Source: JANYCG01 sp031392945 | GTDB lineage: Bacteria; Pseudomonadota; Gammaproteobacteria; Burkholderiales; Burkholderiaceae_C | Length of the DNA: 14,413 nt | Direction: 5' to 3' | NCBI GenBank assembly: GCA_031392945.1 | Contig: JANMVT010000045.1 | Coordinates: forward strand, 1 to 14,413 | Shown here: in pieces, positions 6,036 to 13,420 of the stretch | Position numbering within the stretch: position 1 is the first letter of the stretch | Layout: every line of letters begins with the position of its first letter | Position numbers and translations under genes: made by a program | The notes under the pieces: generated by a model | Database searches by the model: none | What the model was told of the DNA's origin: nothing | The model's input: the letters and a program-made list of their open reading frames with translations, nothing else

Positions 6036-7349
6036 ATGCCCGGCTATTCAGACCCCGGTTTTGACACGCTCGCCTTGCACGCGGGCGCGGCGCCCGACCC
6101 CAGCACCGGCGCACGCGCGGTGCCCATCCATTTGACGACCTCGTTTGTGTTCGAGTCCAGCGAACACGCGCAGTCCCTGTTCAACCTGGAGCGCGCGGGC
6201 CACGTCTATTCGCGCATCAGCAACCCGACCAATGCGGTGCTGGAGCAGCGCGTGGCGGCACTCGAGGGCGGCATTGGCGCCATCACCACCGCCAGCGGCC
6301 AGGCGGCTTTGCACCTGTGCGTCGCCACATTGATGGGCGCGGGCTCGCACATTGTGGCGTCCACCGCCCTGTATGGCGGCTCGCAAAACCTGCTGCATTA
6401 CACGATGCGCCGCTTTGGCATTGACACGAGCTTTGTCAAACCCGGCGACATTGACGGCTGGCGCGCTGCGGTGCGGCCCAACACCAAACTGTTTTTTGGC
6501 GAAACCGTGGGCAACCCCGGCCTGGACGTGCTGGACATTCCCACCATCTCGGCCATCGCCCATGAAGCCGGTGTGCCGCTGCTGGTGGACTCGACCCTGA
6601 CCTCGCCCTGGCTGATGAAGCCGTTTGAGCATGGCGCCGACCTGGTTTACCACTCGGCCACCAAGTTTTTGAGTGGCCACGGCACGGTGATTGGCGGCAT
6701 AGTGGTCGATGCGGGCAGTTTTGACTGGGCTCGTGCCAATGAAGCCAGCGGCAAATTTGCCGAGTTGGCCCAGCCCTACGAAGGCTTTCACAACATGGTG
6801 TTTACCGAAGAGTCCACCGTGGGCGCCTTCCTGCTGCGCGCGCGGCGTGAAGGCCTGCGCGACTTTGGCGCCTGCATGAGCCCGCATTCGGCCTGGCTGA
6901 TCTTGCAGGGCATTGAGACACTTTCATTGCGCATGGAGCGGCACATGCAGAACACGCAAAAGGTGGTGGCGTTTCTGGCCAGCCAGCCCTTTGTGGCGCG
7001 CGTCGGCCACCCGCTGCTTGAATCCCACCCCAGCCATGCGCTGGCAAAAAAACTGCTGCCACGCGGCGCCGGTTCGGTCTTCAGTTTTGACGTCAAGGGC
7101 AACCGCGAGCAGGGCAAGAAGTTTGTCGAAACGCTCAAGGTGTTCAGCCACCTGGCCAATGTCGGCGACTGCCGCAGCCTGGTGATCCACCCGGCCAGCA
7201 CCACGCATTTCCGCATGAGCGACGAGGCGCTGGCGGCCGGTGGCATCACCCAGGGCACGATTCGCCTGTCGATCGGGCTGGAGGATGCGGATGACTTGAT
7301 TGACGATTTGAAGCGGGCCCTCAAAGCCGCCGAAAAGGCCGGTGCGTGA
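6036..7349 (+). CDS. metY: O-acetylhomoserine sulfhydrylase (aminocarboxypropyltransferase)
   Basis: A PLP enzyme of the Cys/Met metabolism family that makes homocysteine from O-acetylhomoserine and sulfide in methionine synthesis. The 437-residue length and the opening GFDTLALHAGAAPD fit the MetY branch better than the shorter O-succinylhomoserine type MetZ (about 400 residues). Visible features are YSRISNPTNAVLEQRVAALE, the PLP-phosphate loop TTASGQAALH, LLVDSTLTSPWLMKP, and the Schiff-base lysine Lys210 in HSATKFLSGHG. The C-terminal HPASTTHFRM and GTIRLSIGLED, which hold the substrate carboxylate, are intact. The ATG at 6036 follows GGAG at 6027-6030. Its stop overlaps the next gene by one base (TGATG). 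The 5' leader shows no SAM-type riboswitch that I can recognise. Confidence 0.93.
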   Translation: MPGYSDPGFDTLALHAGAAPDPSTGARAVPIHLTTSFVFESSEHAQSLFNLERAGHVYSRISNPTNAVLEQRVAALEGGIGAITTASGQAALHLCVATLMGAGSHIVASTALYGGSQNLLHYTMRRFGIDTSFVKPGDIDGWRAAVRPNTKLFFGETVGNPGLDVLDIPTISAIAHEAGVPLLVDSTLTSPWLMKPFEHGADLVYHSATKFLSGHGTVIGGIVVDAGSFDWARANEASGKFAELAQPYEGFHNMVFTEESTVGAFLLRARREGLRDFGACMSPHSAWLILQGIETLSLRMERHMQNTQKVVAFLASQPFVARVGHPLLESHPSHALAKKLLPRGAGSVFSFDVKGNREQGKKFVETLKVFSHLANVGDCRSLVIHPASTTHFRMSDEALAAGGITQGTIRLSIGLEDADDLIDDLKRALKAAEKAGA

Positions 7350-8173
7350 TGGACTTCAATGTGAACGGTTTCAAGACCTATTGCTACACCGGCGGCAAAA
7401 CTTATGACGCCAACAAACCCACCGTGGTCTTCATCCACGGCGTGTTGCATGACCACAGCGTCTGGATCTTGCAAAGCCGCTACTTCGCCAACCACGGCTG
7501 GAACGTGCTGGCGGTGGACTTGCCCGGCCACTGCCGCAGCGCGGGTGAGGCGCCCGCCACAGTGGAGACAGCGGCAGACTTCATCGTCGCCCTGCTCGAC
7601 GCGGCCGGCATCCGGCAGGCCGCGCTGGTCGGCCACAGTTGGGGTTCACTGATCGCGCTGGAAGCCGCCGCAAAACTGCAAGACCGCGCCACACATCTGG
7701 TGCTGGTGGGCACGGCCTTTCCGATGAAGGTTTCACAGGGGCTGCTGGACGCGGCGCTGAACGACCCGTCCAAAGGCATCCAGATGATCAACCTGTTTTC
7801 ACGCTCTACGCTGGCCGCACCCCCCTCGGCGCTGGGGCCAGGCACCTGGGTCCATGGCGGCAATACGGCGCTGAACCAGCGCGTGTTGGCCAGCAACCCA
7901 TCGGTCAACCTGTTTCACCGTGGCTTCGTGGCCTGCGACAGTTATGCCAATGGCGAGGCGGCCATTTCGCAGATCAGCTGCCCGGTGCTGTTTTTATTGG
8001 GTGCGCAAGACCAGATGACACAAGCGTCAGCCGCGCAAAGCCTGATTGCAAAGGCCCGAACTTCCGGCAAAATAGTGACGGTGGTGCTTGTGCCCGTGGG
8101 CCATCATCAAATGACCGAAGCGCCGGAGGCCACGCTGGCGGCGCTGAAGGATATTCTGAACAGCACGACTTGA
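7349..8173 (+). CDS. Alpha/beta-hydrolase fold protein
   Basis: A 274-residue soluble alpha/beta hydrolase with a complete triad: nucleophile Ser97 in VGHSWGS, acid Asp221 in LGAQDQMT, and His252 in VGHHQMTEAP. The oxyanion His30-Gly31 lies in VFIHGVLHDHSVW. There is no signal peptide, so it should act in the cytoplasm. The substrate cannot be deduced; esterase or lactonase-like activity on small molecules is the family norm. The ATG at 7349 overlaps the metY stop (TGATG), so it is probably translationally coupled and may serve methionine or thioester-related metabolism, though that link is only positional. It lacks features I would expect of homoserine acetyltransferase MetX, which is longer. 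A GTG at 7346 is an alternative start differing by one residue. Confidence 0.87.
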   Translation: MDFNVNGFKTYCYTGGKTYDANKPTVVFIHGVLHDHSVWILQSRYFANHGWNVLAVDLPGHCRSAGEAPATVETAADFIVALLDAAGIRQAALVGHSWGSLIALEAAAKLQDRATHLVLVGTAFPMKVSQGLLDAALNDPSKGIQMINLFSRSTLAAPPSALGPGTWVHGGNTALNQRVLASNPSVNLFHRGFVACDSYANGEAAISQISCPVLFLLGAQDQMTQASAAQSLIAKARTSGKIVTVVLVPVGHHQMTEAPEATLAALKDILNSTT

Positions 8174-8208
8174 AATGTCCCGCCCTGAAAAGACCTTTAT
8201 GGCTGTGC

Positions 8209-8226
8209 CGCCTTGCCGTCAAGGCG
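8209..8226 (+). terminator. Hairpin after the metY-hydrolase pair, weak terminator candidate
   Basis: CGCCTTG at 8209-8215 pairs perfectly with CAAGGCG at 8220-8226 around a four-base loop, 36 bases after the hydrolase stop. Only a short T-stretch follows (AATTT, about ten bases away), so termination strength is doubtful. Confidence 0.35.
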
Positions 8227-8350
8227 ACTGAATTTCGCGCTTTAATCCCATACTGAAGAATGACGCATACGCTTGCCCACCGGGTGAAGTCCCCATTACC
8301 GAGTGCGCCGACCACTTTTGCAGCACAGGCCGTTGGGGGGGGCCGCCTCC

Positions 8351-10963
8351 ATGATTGAACCAACGAACCCGAAGGACGAGGCCCGCCGGCTTGAAGCGCT
8401 TCGCGCGCTGCGGATTCTCGACACCCCGCCCGAAGAGCGTTTTGACCGCATCACGCGGGTCGCTGCCCAGCTTTTTGATGTCCCGATCTCAGTGGTTTCG
8501 ATGATCGATGCGGACCGCCAGTGGTTCAAGTCACGCCACGGCCTGGGCGCCGGCGAAACATCCCGTGCGGTCTCCTTCTGCGGGCACACCATTTTGCAAC
8601 CCGATGTGTTCCATGTCGCAGACGCCACGCAGGACCAGCGTTTTGCCGATAACCCCCTGGTGTTGGGCGATCCCAAGATCCGGTTTTATGCCGGCATGCC
8701 GCTGCACGCACCGGGCGGCGAAGCTGTCGGGACGCTTTGCCTGATAGACACCAAACCGCGCGAATTCAGCGATGCCGACCGTACGTTGTTGGGCGAGCTG
8801 GCAGGCTGGGCGCAGGACACCCTGAACCAGAGCGAGCGCACGCTCGATCCGAAAGCAAAACGCCGGTGGTGGCTGGGGATATCGGTCACGCTGCTGGCGG
8901 TTGCGCTGTTCGAGATCCTGTCGACCCATCTTTACTACATTCCCAACCCGCCGGCTTTCCTGCTGATCGCCGTGGTGTTTGCCGCGTACCAGAGCGGCGT
9001 TGGGGCCGGCCTGGCCAGTTCGGCAGTCGCCTGGACCTATCTCGCCTATTTTTTCTCTGTTCCCGACCAGCCCTTCCACTATTCAGGCGACAACTTGACG
9101 CGCGTGTTGGCCTGGGCCTTTGCAATGCCCGCCATCGCCGTCATGACCGGGCTGCTGCAACGGCGCTCCCGGGGGCTTTTCGCCATGGAGACAGCCCATG
9201 CCATTCTGACCACGCAAATGACGGAACGCGCAGCGGCGAATGCCGAACGCAGCAAGGCCAACCTTGAAATTTCGCTGGCCAAGGAGCGGCTTGCGCTCGC
9301 GCTGGAAGGATCCAACCTGTGCCTTTGGGACTGGAACCTGGAAGAGGGCACGGTGTACCTGGACAGCGCCTGGTCACGCATGCTGGGAGAAGAGCCGCAT
9401 GAAACTGTGCTGACCGCCGCAGAGCTGTTTGACCTGGTCCACCCGGATGACAAGGAACTCCTCTTTGCACGATGGCAATCGGTGCTCAAGGGCGAGGTGG
9501 AGTTTTACGCTGTGGAACACCGCGTCAAGACCCACAGCGGCGAATGGCTCTGGATCGCCAGCCTGGGCAAGGTGGTGCAGCAGACCACCGAGAAAAAAAC
9601 ACTGCGCATGACCGGCACCAATGCCGACATCACCGAGCGCAAACGCGCTGAAGAACGTATCGAGCTCCTGGCCACCACCGACCCCCTGACCCTGCTGCCC
9701 AACCGCCGCGTGCTGGCGGACCGCCTGGCCCATGGCATGCTCACCGCCGAGCGCAAGAACAATTCTGCCTTTGCACTGCTGTTCATCGATCTGGACCGGT
9801 TCAAAGTTGTCAACGACTCCCTGGGACATGGCGTGGGCGACCAGATGCTGAAACTCACCGCCCAGCGCATCAGCGACGCAACCCGCAAGGGCGATACCGT
9901 CGCCCGCCTGGGCGGCGACGAATTCGCGGTGGTGCTGGAGCGCATGCACAAGCCCGAAGACGCGGGACAGGTGGCGCAGAAGATCATTGACGCCCTGGCT
10001 GCGCCCTATTTTGTTGATGGGCACGCCTTGAATATTTCATGCAGCATTGGCATCAGCGTATTTCCCGGCGACGCCAGCGACGCAGTCGGGCTGCTGCGCC
10101 ATGCCGACCTGGCCATGTATGCGGCCAAGGAGAATGGCAGGCACAGCTACCAGTATTTTTCGCCGTCGATGAATGCCCAGGTGCTCGAACGGGCCACCCT
10201 GGAGCGGACATTGCGGGAGGCGCTGGCGCTGGGACAGTTCGAACTGCATTACCAGCCCAAATTCAGCTATCACACCGGCCAGCTGGCCGGTGTCGAGGCC
10301 CTGCTGCGCTGGCACCACCCCCAGCAGGGACTGATCTCACCGTCACGTTTTATCCCGATTGCCGAAGAGACCCGCTTGATCGTCCCGATTGGCGACTGGG
10401 TCTTGCGCAACGCCTGCGCCCAGTTGGTGAAATGGCAGCGCCGCTGGCAGGTGGACATGTCCCTGGCGGTCAATATTTCGGTGGTCCAGATCGACGCCAA
10501 CCTGGTCGAAACCGTCAGCGCCGCCCTGCGGGACAGCGGGCTGGAAGCGCGTCACCTGGAAATCGAGATCACCGAAAACGTGCTGCTGCGCAACATCGAT
10601 GAAACCATTGAAATCCTCCGTCAACTCTCCGACCTGGGAGTGCGCATTGCCATCGACGATTTCGGCACCGGTTATTCGTCATTGAGCTACCTGCGCTACT
10701 TCAAGCTGGACACCATCAAGATCGACCAGTCTTTTGTCGGCAACATGTTGACCCATGAGAACGATGCGACCATTGTGCGCGCCATCATTGCCCTGGCCCA
10801 CAGCATGAAGATGAACGTCGTCGCCGAAGGAGTGGAGTCGACCGAGCAGAAAGAGGCGCTGGCCGCCATGGGTTGCGACGAATGGCAAGGCTATTTGAGT
10901 TCCAGCCCGCTGGCGGCGGACGAGTTCGAACAGCGTTTGCTGGCTGGGTTGGCCAGCGCATGA
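8351..10963 (+). CDS. Membrane GAF-PAS-GGDEF-EAL cyclic-di-GMP enzyme
   Basis: A predicted dual-function cyclic-di-GMP protein of 870 residues. Order: GAF sensor (about 25-165), a four-helix membrane block (about 173-269) resembling the DUF4118/KdpD type, a coiled linker, PAS (about 312-433), GGDEF (about 437-600) and EAL (about 615-860). The cyclase site is intact (GGDEF at 521-525), with an inhibitory RxxD site (Arg512, Asp515) five residues before it. The phosphodiesterase side keeps Glu649-Ala-Leu, EITEN, Asp769-Asp770 in DDFGTGYSS, Lys790 and AEGVES, so both activities look possible. With an even number of helices, GAF and the catalytic part should both be cytoplasmic. I prefer the ATG at 8351, preceded by a G-rich ribosome site, over a GTG at 8303. 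Its stop overlaps the P450 start (ATGA). It likely controls motility or biofilm in response to a GAF or PAS ligand. Confidence 0.93.
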   Translation: MIEPTNPKDEARRLEALRALRILDTPPEERFDRITRVAAQLFDVPISVVSMIDADRQWFKSRHGLGAGETSRAVSFCGHTILQPDVFHVADATQDQRFADNPLVLGDPKIRFYAGMPLHAPGGEAVGTLCLIDTKPREFSDADRTLLGELAGWAQDTLNQSERTLDPKAKRRWWLGISVTLLAVALFEILSTHLYYIPNPPAFLLIAVVFAAYQSGVGAGLASSAVAWTYLAYFFSVPDQPFHYSGDNLTRVLAWAFAMPAIAVMTGLLQRRSRGLFAMETAHAILTTQMTERAAANAERSKANLEISLAKERLALALEGSNLCLWDWNLEEGTVYLDSAWSRMLGEEPHETVLTAAELFDLVHPDDKELLFARWQSVLKGEVEFYAVEHRVKTHSGEWLWIASLGKVVQQTTEKKTLRMTGTNADITERKRAEERIELLATTDPLTLLPNRRVLADRLAHGMLTAERKNNSAFALLFIDLDRFKVVNDSLGHGVGDQMLKLTAQRISDATRKGDTVARLGGDEFAVVLERMHKPEDAGQVAQKIIDALAAPYFVDGHALNISCSIGISVFPGDASDAVGLLRHADLAMYAAKENGRHSYQYFSPSMNAQVLERATLERTLREALALGQFELHYQPKFSYHTGQLAGVEALLRWHHPQQGLISPSRFIPIAEETRLIVPIGDWVLRNACAQLVKWQRRWQVDMSLAVNISVVQIDANLVETVSAALRDSGLEARHLEIEITENVLLRNIDETIEILRQLSDLGVRIAIDDFGTGYSSLSYLRYFKLDTIKIDQSFVGNMLTHENDATIVRAIIALAHSMKMNVVAEGVESTEQKEALAAMGCDEWQGYLSSSPLAADEFEQRLLAGLASA

Positions 10964-12297
10964 ACCGGCCCCAGGCATTCGTCGCAACGCCGCCCATGTC
11001 GCCCGCGCGTGCGCAGCAAATCGCCAGCACTTTTGACCTGCGTGATCTGCCGCCCGATTTTTACGCCAACCCCTACCCGGTCTACCAGGCCTTGCGCGAG
11101 CGCGAGCCCGTCAGGCACATGCCCGATGGCTCGTATTTCTTGACACGTTATGCCGACGTGGTGGCGGTGTACCGCGACGCGCAGACTTTCAGCTCGGACA
11201 AGAGAATCGAGTTCGGCGCCAAATACAACCACGGCCCCTTCGGTGGCGACGGGGCCGACTCGGCCTTGTTCAAACACCACACCACCAGCCTGGTGTTCAA
11301 CGACCCGCCCCTGCACAGCCGGGTGCGCAAGCTGATCATGGGCGCCCTGGCCCGCCGGGCCATTGACGGCATGGAGGCCGGCCTGGTCAAGCTGGTGGAC
11401 AGCCTGCTCGGCCGCATTGAACAACAAGGCGGCGGCGATTTGATCGAAGACTTCGCCAGCGCGATTCCGGTTGAAGTAATCGGCAACCTGCTGGGAGTGC
11501 CACACGCCGACCGCGCCCCGTTGCGCGGCTGGTCGCTGGCGATACTGGGCGCGCTGGAGCCGAAACTGACATCCGCGCAGGAGGCCCTGGGCAACACTGC
11601 GGTGACGGAGTTCACTGCCTACCTGAAGCACCTGGTGACCGAACGGCGCGAACACCCCGGCGACCCGCAGCATGAGGTGTTGACGCAGCTAGTCCAGGGC
11701 GAAGGTGATTCACGGTTGAGTGAATCCGAGCTGCTGCAAAACTGCGTATTCATCCTGAACGCAGGGCACGAAACCACCACCAACTTGATAGGCAACGCCT
11801 TGGTGGCTTTGCAGGAGTGGCCTGATGCCAAACGCAAATTGCTATCAAAAATAGATCAAACTATTGATATTTCACGAGAGATAGAGGCCGATTTGTCTCT
11901 CGCAGTCGATGAATTCCTGCGTTTTGAGTCATCCAACCAGCTCAGCAACCGCCGCGCCGTCAAGGCTTGCCGAGTGGCGGGTGTTGACCTGCCCGAGGGC
12001 GCCCTGCTCACCCTGTGCATAGGCGCCGCCAACCGCGACCCGGCGCAGTTTGAAAACCCGGATGTGCTGGACCTGACACGGGGTGACGAACGCGCCGGCG
12101 CGCCGCCCAACCGACACCTCGCCTTTGGTTTTGGCATTCATCAGTGCGCCGGTTTGAGTCTGGCGCGGCTCGAAGGCCGCGTTGCCATCGGGCAGTTTTT
12201 GCAGCGCTTCCCCTACTACCAGTTGAGCGCCTCACCTGTGCGCGGCGGGCGGGCACGGTTCAGGGGGTTTTTGAATGCGCCGTTTGTGGTGGGTTGA
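10960..12297 (+). CDS. Bacterial soluble cytochrome P450
   Basis: A class I-type soluble P450 of 445 residues with no membrane anchor. The haem site FGFGIHQCAGLSLAR carries Cys396. The I-helix oxygen-activation motif is AGHETT (268-273) and the K-helix ExxR is Glu318 to Arg321. The FESSNQLSNR stretch after it resembles CYP107-like and related bacterial oxidases. Substrate unknown; no ferredoxin or reductase gene is nearby, so electrons must come from elsewhere. The start is uncertain: the ATG at 10960 overlaps the cyclic-di-GMP gene's stop (ATGA), and a second ATG at 10996 is possible; neither has a strong ribosome site. Residues 294-314 are encoded by repeat copy C, which makes the segment before ExxR about ten residues longer than I expect. 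Whether the enzyme remains active is open. Confidence 0.92.
   Translation: MNRPQAFVATPPMSPARAQQIASTFDLRDLPPDFYANPYPVYQALREREPVRHMPDGSYFLTRYADVVAVYRDAQTFSSDKRIEFGAKYNHGPFGGDGADSALFKHHTTSLVFNDPPLHSRVRKLIMGALARRAIDGMEAGLVKLVDSLLGRIEQQGGGDLIEDFASAIPVEVIGNLLGVPHADRAPLRGWSLAILGALEPKLTSAQEALGNTAVTEFTAYLKHLVTERREHPGDPQHEVLTQLVQGEGDSRLSESELLQNCVFILNAGHETTTNLIGNALVALQEWPDAKRKLLSKIDQTIDISREIEADLSLAVDEFLRFESSNQLSNRRAVKACRVAGVDLPEGALLTLCIGAANRDPAQFENPDVLDLTRGDERAGAPPNRHLAFGFGIHQCAGLSLARLEGRVAIGQFLQRFPYYQLSASPVRGGRARFRGFLNAPFVVG
11839..11901 (+). repeat. Dispersed AT-rich repeat, copy C, inside the P450 coding region
   Basis: This 63-base copy is a whole number of codons (21) and keeps the P450 frame. It opens TTGCTAT, has a degenerate AT-rich head, a GATATTTCACGAGAG block and ATAGAGGCCGATTT, and closes with a hairpin of GAGAGA (11876-11881) and TCTCTC (11896-11901). 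Block order matches copies A and B. It is visibly richer in A and T than the flanking P450 sequence. Confidence 0.6.
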
Positions 12298-12302
12298 TCC
12301 TC

Positions 12303-12345
12303 CTCCGTTCGGCCTGAGCTTGGCCTGTCTTGAGCTTGTCGAAGG
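12303..12345 (+). repeat. Dispersed intergenic repeat of the TTCGGCCTGAGC type
   Basis: Just after the P450 stop lies CCGTTCGGCCTGAGCTTG followed by a partial second unit ending TTGAGCTTGTCGAAGG; TGAGCTTG appears at 12315-12322 and 12331-12338. From memory, short repeats of this wording (reverse: CTTCGACAAGCTCAG) are among the most frequent intergenic repeats in many proteobacteria. A six-base hairpin follows (GCGAAG 12346-12351 with CTTCGC 12356-12361), so the stretch may also end P450 transcription. Confidence 0.6.
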
Positions 12346-12441
12346 GCGAAGGTTTCTTCGCTGCGACTCCGCCCCCACGCCCCGGTCGCGGGCGGCAAAG
12401 CAAGTGGCATGCGACCCGCCTGCACACGTCAATTCAGCGAA

Positions 12442-12753
12442 TCAGGCGATGATGTTCCACATCTGATCGTGGGTGACGCTCCCATCCACATGGGGCCCCA
12501 GTTTCCCGAGCAGCGCGAGGTACTTCTTGTCTTTCATCGCTGCGGATTGCGCTGCCTGCAAGGCATTCAGGTCGTCACAAAGAACGGCGAACCGGACACG
12601 GCCGGGGTGCCCTCCCATCATTGGAACCATGAGGTGCGCCTCCATTTTCCAGACCTTGTTGATGTACTCAACAATTTTGATGCAGGTCGGCATGGCTTCC
12701 ATCATGTTGGCAATGGTCTTGAAACCAGTCATCCGCGTAAATCTGTATGACAT
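12442..12753 (-). CDS. Small protein of unknown function
   Basis: A 103-residue protein that I do not recognise. It begins MSYRFTRMTGFKTIANMMEA and ends THDQMWNIIA. It is methionine-rich (about eleven) and has one predicted alternation of helix (KTIANMMEAMPTCIKIVEYI) and strand (EAHLMVPMMGGHPGRVRFAV), then a helix (LNALQAAQSAAMKDKKYLALLGKL). This helix-strand-helix layout, and the HPGRVRFAV core, could suit a dimeric alpha/beta-barrel (NIPSNAP- or ABM-like) fold, but that is only a shape argument. It has no signal peptide or membrane span. The coding call is firm: AAGGAG at 12759-12764 sits five bases before the ATG, and a strong promoter lies upstream. It converges with the P450 gene and stands alone. 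Confidence 0.8.
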   Translation of the reverse strand: MSYRFTRMTGFKTIANMMEAMPTCIKIVEYINKVWKMEAHLMVPMMGGHPGRVRFAVLCDDLNALQAAQSAAMKDKKYLALLGKLGPHVDGSVTHDQMWNIIA

Positions 12754-12840
12754 GCTTTCTCCTTGGCAATAAATGCTGGTTGTTGATATTAAAAGTCACC
12801 CCCGAACTTGCCCCCTTGCCTGAGGTCAAATTTCAGCCTG

Positions 12841-12869
12841 ACTACACTTTTTTTGCATAGGGCTGTCAA
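12841..12869 (-). promoter_or_regulatory. Sigma70-like promoter for the small unknown gene
   Basis: On the minus strand a perfect TTGACA (12869-12864) is separated by exactly 17 bases from TGTAGT (12846-12841), a four-of-six -10. An A-run fills much of the spacer. The transcript would start near 12834, leaving an 80-base leader before the ATG at 12753. Confidence 0.6.
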
Positions 12870-13296
12870 CGCGGCAAAAGACAGCTCAGGTCCCACGCGC
12901 CTGGCCCAACCGCCACACCCTGCTTGGGTTGTTTAGTTGGCAATCGGTGATACTTGTTGAGTCGCTGGTGCCGGCCAAATGCAAAAGCAGCGAAATCAAA
13001 CCCTCGTGCTCGATATCAGTCACTTGGTGATTTTGTCTTGGTCAGCAATGGAGCGGCAATTTCGTACACTGGACATGGTTTGACAGGCGCGCCGGTGCCC
13101 AACAAGCGCACCTGACCCCGTTGGGACTGCGAGTGTGCTCCAGATGTCCCCTTGAACCGGGGTTTGGGATTGGGAATTGGAAGTTTGAAAGTCCGGGGGT
13201 GGGGCCACCGGGCTGCAAGCCCGCAGGGTAGGGGCAGGCCACTGCACCGGGCAAGCGCCAGCGCGTCAGGCCGTAGGCATAAAGTCGGGGAGCGGT
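12870..13296. other. Gene-free stretch upstream of the structured element
   Basis: No convincing gene on either strand: the open frames here (for example on the minus strand from 13353 down to 13042) have low-complexity, proline- and arginine-rich translations and no ribosome sites. A short hairpin, CGGGCT at 13209-13214 with AGCCCG at 13218-13223, stands in a G-rich part. Some of this DNA may be the non-coding tail of the transposase remnant to the right, but I could not place an insertion-sequence end. Confidence 0.5.
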
Positions 13297-13373
13297 GGGT
13301 AACTGAGGCACCGGCGTGCCCGCCGGTTGTCCACACCCTCGTGGTGTGGACAACTCAGTTATCCACGGCGGGC
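13297..13373 (+). other. Interlocking inverted repeats, possible structured RNA or IS-linked element
   Basis: Three inverted repeats crowd into 77 bases. GTTGTCCACACC (13326-13337) pairs perfectly with GGTGTGGACAAC (13343-13354). GCCCGCCG (13318-13325) pairs perfectly with CGGCGGGC (13366-13373) and encloses the first. GGGTAACTGAG (13297-13307) pairs with CTCAGTTATCC (13354-13364) and crosses the second, giving a pseudoknot-like layout. The single non-Watson-Crick position in the last helix is G-U on a plus-strand RNA but C-A on the minus strand, which favours a plus-strand transcript. TTGTCCACA and TTATCCACG inside it resemble DnaA boxes. Confidence 0.5.
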
Positions 13374-13420
13374 GGGTTCAAGCGCGGACCGTGAACTTTG
13401 ATGCCTTCACTTTGAAGATC

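Noticed and set aside
13042..13353. Overlapping minus-strand open frames of about 75-106 codons
   Set aside because: They cover the hairpin-rich non-coding DNA, lack ribosome sites, and their translations are Pro/Arg/Gly-rich with no recognisable domain.
13326..13367. Replication origin
   Set aside because: DnaA-like words are explained at least partly by the inverted repeats. No AT-rich unwinding region, dnaA, dnaN or rep gene is nearby.
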